A stretch of 52,908 bases of DNA. It comes from Runella defluvii (GTDB lineage: Bacteria > Bacteroidota > Bacteroidia > Cytophagales > Spirosomataceae). A program made the translations under genes and the position numbers. Positions 51,397-52,908 of this stretch are shown here, piece by piece; positions within the stretch are counted from its first letter, which is position 1, and the number at the start of each line of letters is the position of its first letter. The DNA is taken from positions 1-52,908 of the forward strand of contig NZ_JACIBY010000026.1 of the NCBI RefSeq assembly GCF_014195535.1. The letters run 5' to 3'. The notes beneath the pieces are model-generated. The model saw only the letters and a list, made by a program, of their open reading frames with translations, had not been told where the DNA came from and searched no databases.

Positions 51397-51972
51397 TTAT
51401 ATATACTCATTTTGTGCATATTCTTCCGGATAAACCACACTATAATTGCGTAAACTCATTGCATCCTTAGAAAAAAAACATATTTGAACTGCAGGCAATA
51501 AATCTAAGTATTGAGGCTTATTTGGCTCAAATAGTACATTGACACTATAATCAGAATTAAACCCCTTGCTTTTAAGTCCATTGGCTCTTACGGCTACGTA
51601 ATCAAAACTTTTTAGTGTTCCTTTCAAAAAAGCAAGTATTGTTTTGACAGTAGTCCTATTAGTTATGAGCCCTTTGCCTTTCATTATTTCATACGTTTGT
51701 TTGAGCCATTGCAGATGCTCTAAGTTTCCAAACAGATCAAAGCACTCATTATCGTTGAAGTCACAAACAGCTTTGCAAATAATGTAACCGCTTGAGTATT
51801 GGCGCACTTCTTTGCCCCACCAGTGGGCATTTTCTATTAATGTATCCCAAAAATAGTAACCATTGCCCAGCCACGTATTTTCCCAGTGACACGCATAGGG
51901 GCCATTAGTTTCGAGGCGGTCTAAGTCGCTATTGCGGTCTTCTAACGTCTGATATACAATCCTAATACTCAA
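51397..51972 (-). CDS. putative ADP-ribosyltransferase-fold protein (toxin candidate)
   Basis: A 191-residue protein with no named domain. Its N-terminal half, RIVYQTLEDRNS...NGPYACHWENTWLGNGYYFWDT with ENAHWWGKEV, resembles the GxGxYFW...AxxW core of DUF3990-like and ADP-ribosyltransferase-fold proteins, in which the Gly-Tyr-Phe segment cups NAD. Candidate catalytic acids are E48 or E52, or the acidic residues near the C-terminus (YPEEYAQNEYI). It uses a TTG start (51972), nine bases after the stop of the SecB-like gene, with no ATG available. Gene order suggests that it is the effector of a chaperone-assisted toxin-antitoxin unit. The toxin role is an inference. Confidence 0.5.
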   Translation of the reverse strand: MSIRIVYQTLEDRNSDLDRLETNGPYACHWENTWLGNGYYFWDTLIENAHWWGKEVRQYSSGYIICKAVCDFNDNECFDLFGNLEHLQWLKQTYEIMKGKGLITNRTTVKTILAFLKGTLKSFDYVAVRANGLKSKGFNSDYSVNVLFEPNKPQYLDLLPAVQICFFSKDAMSLRNYSVVYPEEYAQNEYI

Positions 51973-51981
51973 TGTTGTTGG

Positions 51982-52389
51982 CTATTTTTGAGTGGTGTTG
52001 TTTTTTAGACTACCCTCCAAACCGGAAAGGTTGAGTGTGGGGATGATTACACCAGGTACATTAGCTTGGGTAGTGACTAAACTTACATAAGCCCTCACAT
52101 AAGGAAATAGAATAGCGATAGCATTGCGATAGAAGTAGTCAGGGATGGCTTCGTAGGAAGAAAGATTTTCAAAATTAAACCAGCCCTTGCACTGTACCAA
52201 CACAAAGGGGGCCGTCTGGCCTTGCACAAAAATAGTCACAACAAATGTTAGTTCGTAAACACTCTCTTGGTTGATGTAAGCTCCTTTGGGGTCGAAATCA
52301 AGAAGTAAATCGTTAGAAGTATGCTGTGTGAGGTCAATGTTTACTTTTTCAAATTGATAATTGGTAAGGGTAAATGCTGCCTTTTCCAT
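51982..52389 (-). CDS. SecB-like chaperone
   Basis: A 135-residue SecB-fold protein. The C-terminal signature AIAILFPYVRAYVSLVTTQA followed by PGVIIPTLNLSGL is clearly that of SecB (LFPYAR...VS/T...PP...L.P.NF..L). The N-terminal beta strands (QFEKVNIDLTQHT, VYELTFVVTIFV, VLVQCKGWFNFENLSSYEAI) complete the tetramer-forming fold. It is diverged from housekeeping SecB: it has no acidic SecA-binding patch near the start and is shorter. Solitary SecB-like proteins next to toxins act as TAC chaperones that protect the antitoxin. Here it is encoded between a small acidic protein and the ART-like protein, all on one strand. Confidence 0.8.
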   Translation of the reverse strand: MEKAAFTLTNYQFEKVNIDLTQHTSNDLLLDFDPKGAYINQESVYELTFVVTIFVQGQTAPFVLVQCKGWFNFENLSSYEAIPDYFYRNAIAILFPYVRAYVSLVTTQANVPGVIIPTLNLSGLEGSLKNNTTQK

Positions 52390-52642
52390 TGATGTTGATT
52401 GATTTTACATAAAAAAAGCCCGAAGAACTCTTCGGGCTTGGCGTACTTAACGAAAACTGGTGCGATGGCCTTTTCATAGGATCACTCGACTGCAACTGAT
52501 ACAAATGGCAGTGGGTCAAAAAATCCTCTATGGTAGGCCCTACATTATTTTCTTCGTTATCGTACTTAGCCCAATTGTCAAAGATAATGTCTTGGGGCGT
52601 AGCCTCAAAATACTTCTTCAATTCTTCCAAAAAATTAGACAT
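52349..52642 (-). CDS. small acidic protein, antitoxin candidate
   Basis: A 97-residue frame, or about 75 residues if the last part is not translated. FLEELKKYFEATPQDIIFDNWAKYDNEENNVGPTIEDFLTHC is the core, a pattern (TPxx...DxW...NxVGPTxxxFL) seen in small Bacteroidota ORFs near SecB-like and DUF3990-type genes. The C-terminal half is compositionally different: residues 68-78 (SPKSSSGFFYV) are encoded by an intrinsic terminator hairpin. The frame overlaps the SecB-like start by 41 bases. It is the first gene of the module, directly behind the promoter and operator. An antitoxin role is inferred from position and acidity only. Confidence 0.5.
   Translation of the reverse strand: MSNFLEELKKYFEATPQDIIFDNWAKYDNEENNVGPTIEDFLTHCHLYQLQSSDPMKRPSHQFSLSTPSPKSSSGFFYVKSININGKGSIYPYQLSI
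52412..52440 (-). terminator. intrinsic terminator within the small acidic gene
   Basis: On the minus strand AAGCCCGAAGA-GTTC-TTCGGGCTT is followed by TTTTTATG, a strong stem with a T run. It lies inside the reading frame of the small acidic protein and 22 bases before the SecB-like start. It would separate transcription of the first gene from that of the chaperone and effector, acting as an attenuator, unless it is read through. Confidence 0.8.
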
Positions 52643-52686
52643 GACACTGTGAGTTTATACTACTATCAATGATAAAATATCCTATC

Positions 52687-52760
52687 TATCAAACGTCAAA
52701 TGATGTAAGATAGTTTGATAAGTGGGCGCAAATGTAATAAATATTACAATAGCTACAATC
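52687..52760 (-). promoter_or_regulatory. promoter and operator-like inverted repeat of the SecB-like module
   Basis: On the minus strand TACATTTG (52736 to 52729) is a -7 element, and ATTG (52759 to 52756) lies 19 bases further upstream in place of TTTG. Just downstream of the -7 element, TATCAAAC (52687-52694) and GTTTGATA (52713-52720) form an 8-bp inverted repeat with an 18-base spacer. This is the position of an autorepressor site as in toxin-antitoxin operons. The upstream stretch from 52760 to the window end has no gene signal. Confidence 0.6.
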
Positions 52761-52908
52761 AATCTAAGAAAACATTTAACAATGTCACTTTTCTGATTGT
52801 CAATATCTTATATTAAGTACTTGACCATATTTAGTTTTCATTAAAAGGGCTAAAATTTATATTGAGATGGGTACCTACATTAGCCATACACCGATTCACA
52901 GCGTAGAG

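Noticed and set aside
52460..52672. Plus-strand 70-residue frame opposite the small acidic protein
   Set aside because: It is antisense to the first gene of the module and shows no domain or promoter.

Overview
The window looks like a chromosomal segment of a Bacteroidota bacterium, most likely of the order Cytophagales and Runella/Spirosoma-like (inference from protein style; no rRNA is present). Evidence: promoters matching the Bacteroidota form (TTTG, a spacer of about 19 bases, TAnnTTTG), 7TMR-DISM/LytTR and HxlR regulators, two Crp/Fnr proteins lacking obvious signalling partners, TonB-type receptors of the OMP_b-brl_3 kind, and weak Shine-Dalgarno sites. No tRNA, rRNA, CRISPR array, phage module or intact insertion sequence was seen.

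Layout. 0.2-11.6 kb: housekeeping and accessory genes (ribokinase, CPA1 Na+/H+ antiporter, two secreted esterases, YjdM, an HxlR regulator divergent from an NmrA-type reductase, a YgiD-like dioxygenase, an acyltransferase-like membrane protein, DinB), separated by hairpin-rich gaps. 11.6-14.5 kb: a TPP riboswitch with an intrinsic terminator in front of a tight four-gene operon: methyltransferase, HypE/PurM-like ATP enzyme, divergent ThiE/TenI-like protein and Trm112-like zinc ribbon. 14.5-17.5 kb: Crp-type regulator, epimerase and Bcr/CflA efflux pump. 17.5-29.4 kb: a long minus-strand oxidative cluster: SARP-type regulator, cytochrome P450, a PEP-synthase-like dikinase split over two genes, two paralogous HD proteins, aldehyde dehydrogenase, SDR, ferredoxin and ferredoxin reductase. 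It is interrupted by a four-helix-bundle gene flanked by inverted repeats and by repeat arrays. 29.5-40 kb: a TolC/RND/adaptor efflux operon, a second Crp-type regulator, a TonB-like receptor and a LytTR sensor-regulator. 40-48 kb: small proteins, an outer-membrane barrel, and two convergent carbohydrate-active proteins, one a GH78 alpha-L-rhamnosidase. 48-52.9 kb: EthD/LysR pair, remnants of broken genes, a metallophosphoesterase, and a three-gene module of a small acidic protein, a SecB-like chaperone and a putative ADP-ribosyltransferase-fold protein.

The strongest candidates for undescribed biology are (a) the SecB-like/ART-like module, which has the layout of a toxin-antitoxin-chaperone system with an operator-like inverted repeat just after its promoter; (b) the TPP-controlled operon, whose gene set is not a standard thiamin pathway; and (c) the P450 cluster with a split dikinase, whose two subunits have the sizes and domain division of phenylphosphate synthase. 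Two families of intergenic hairpins also recur across the window: one keeps a TGAG/CTCA tetraloop while its stem changes, the other has a GCTTCGGAGAAGC hairpin followed by GCAACCTTTGTAG.
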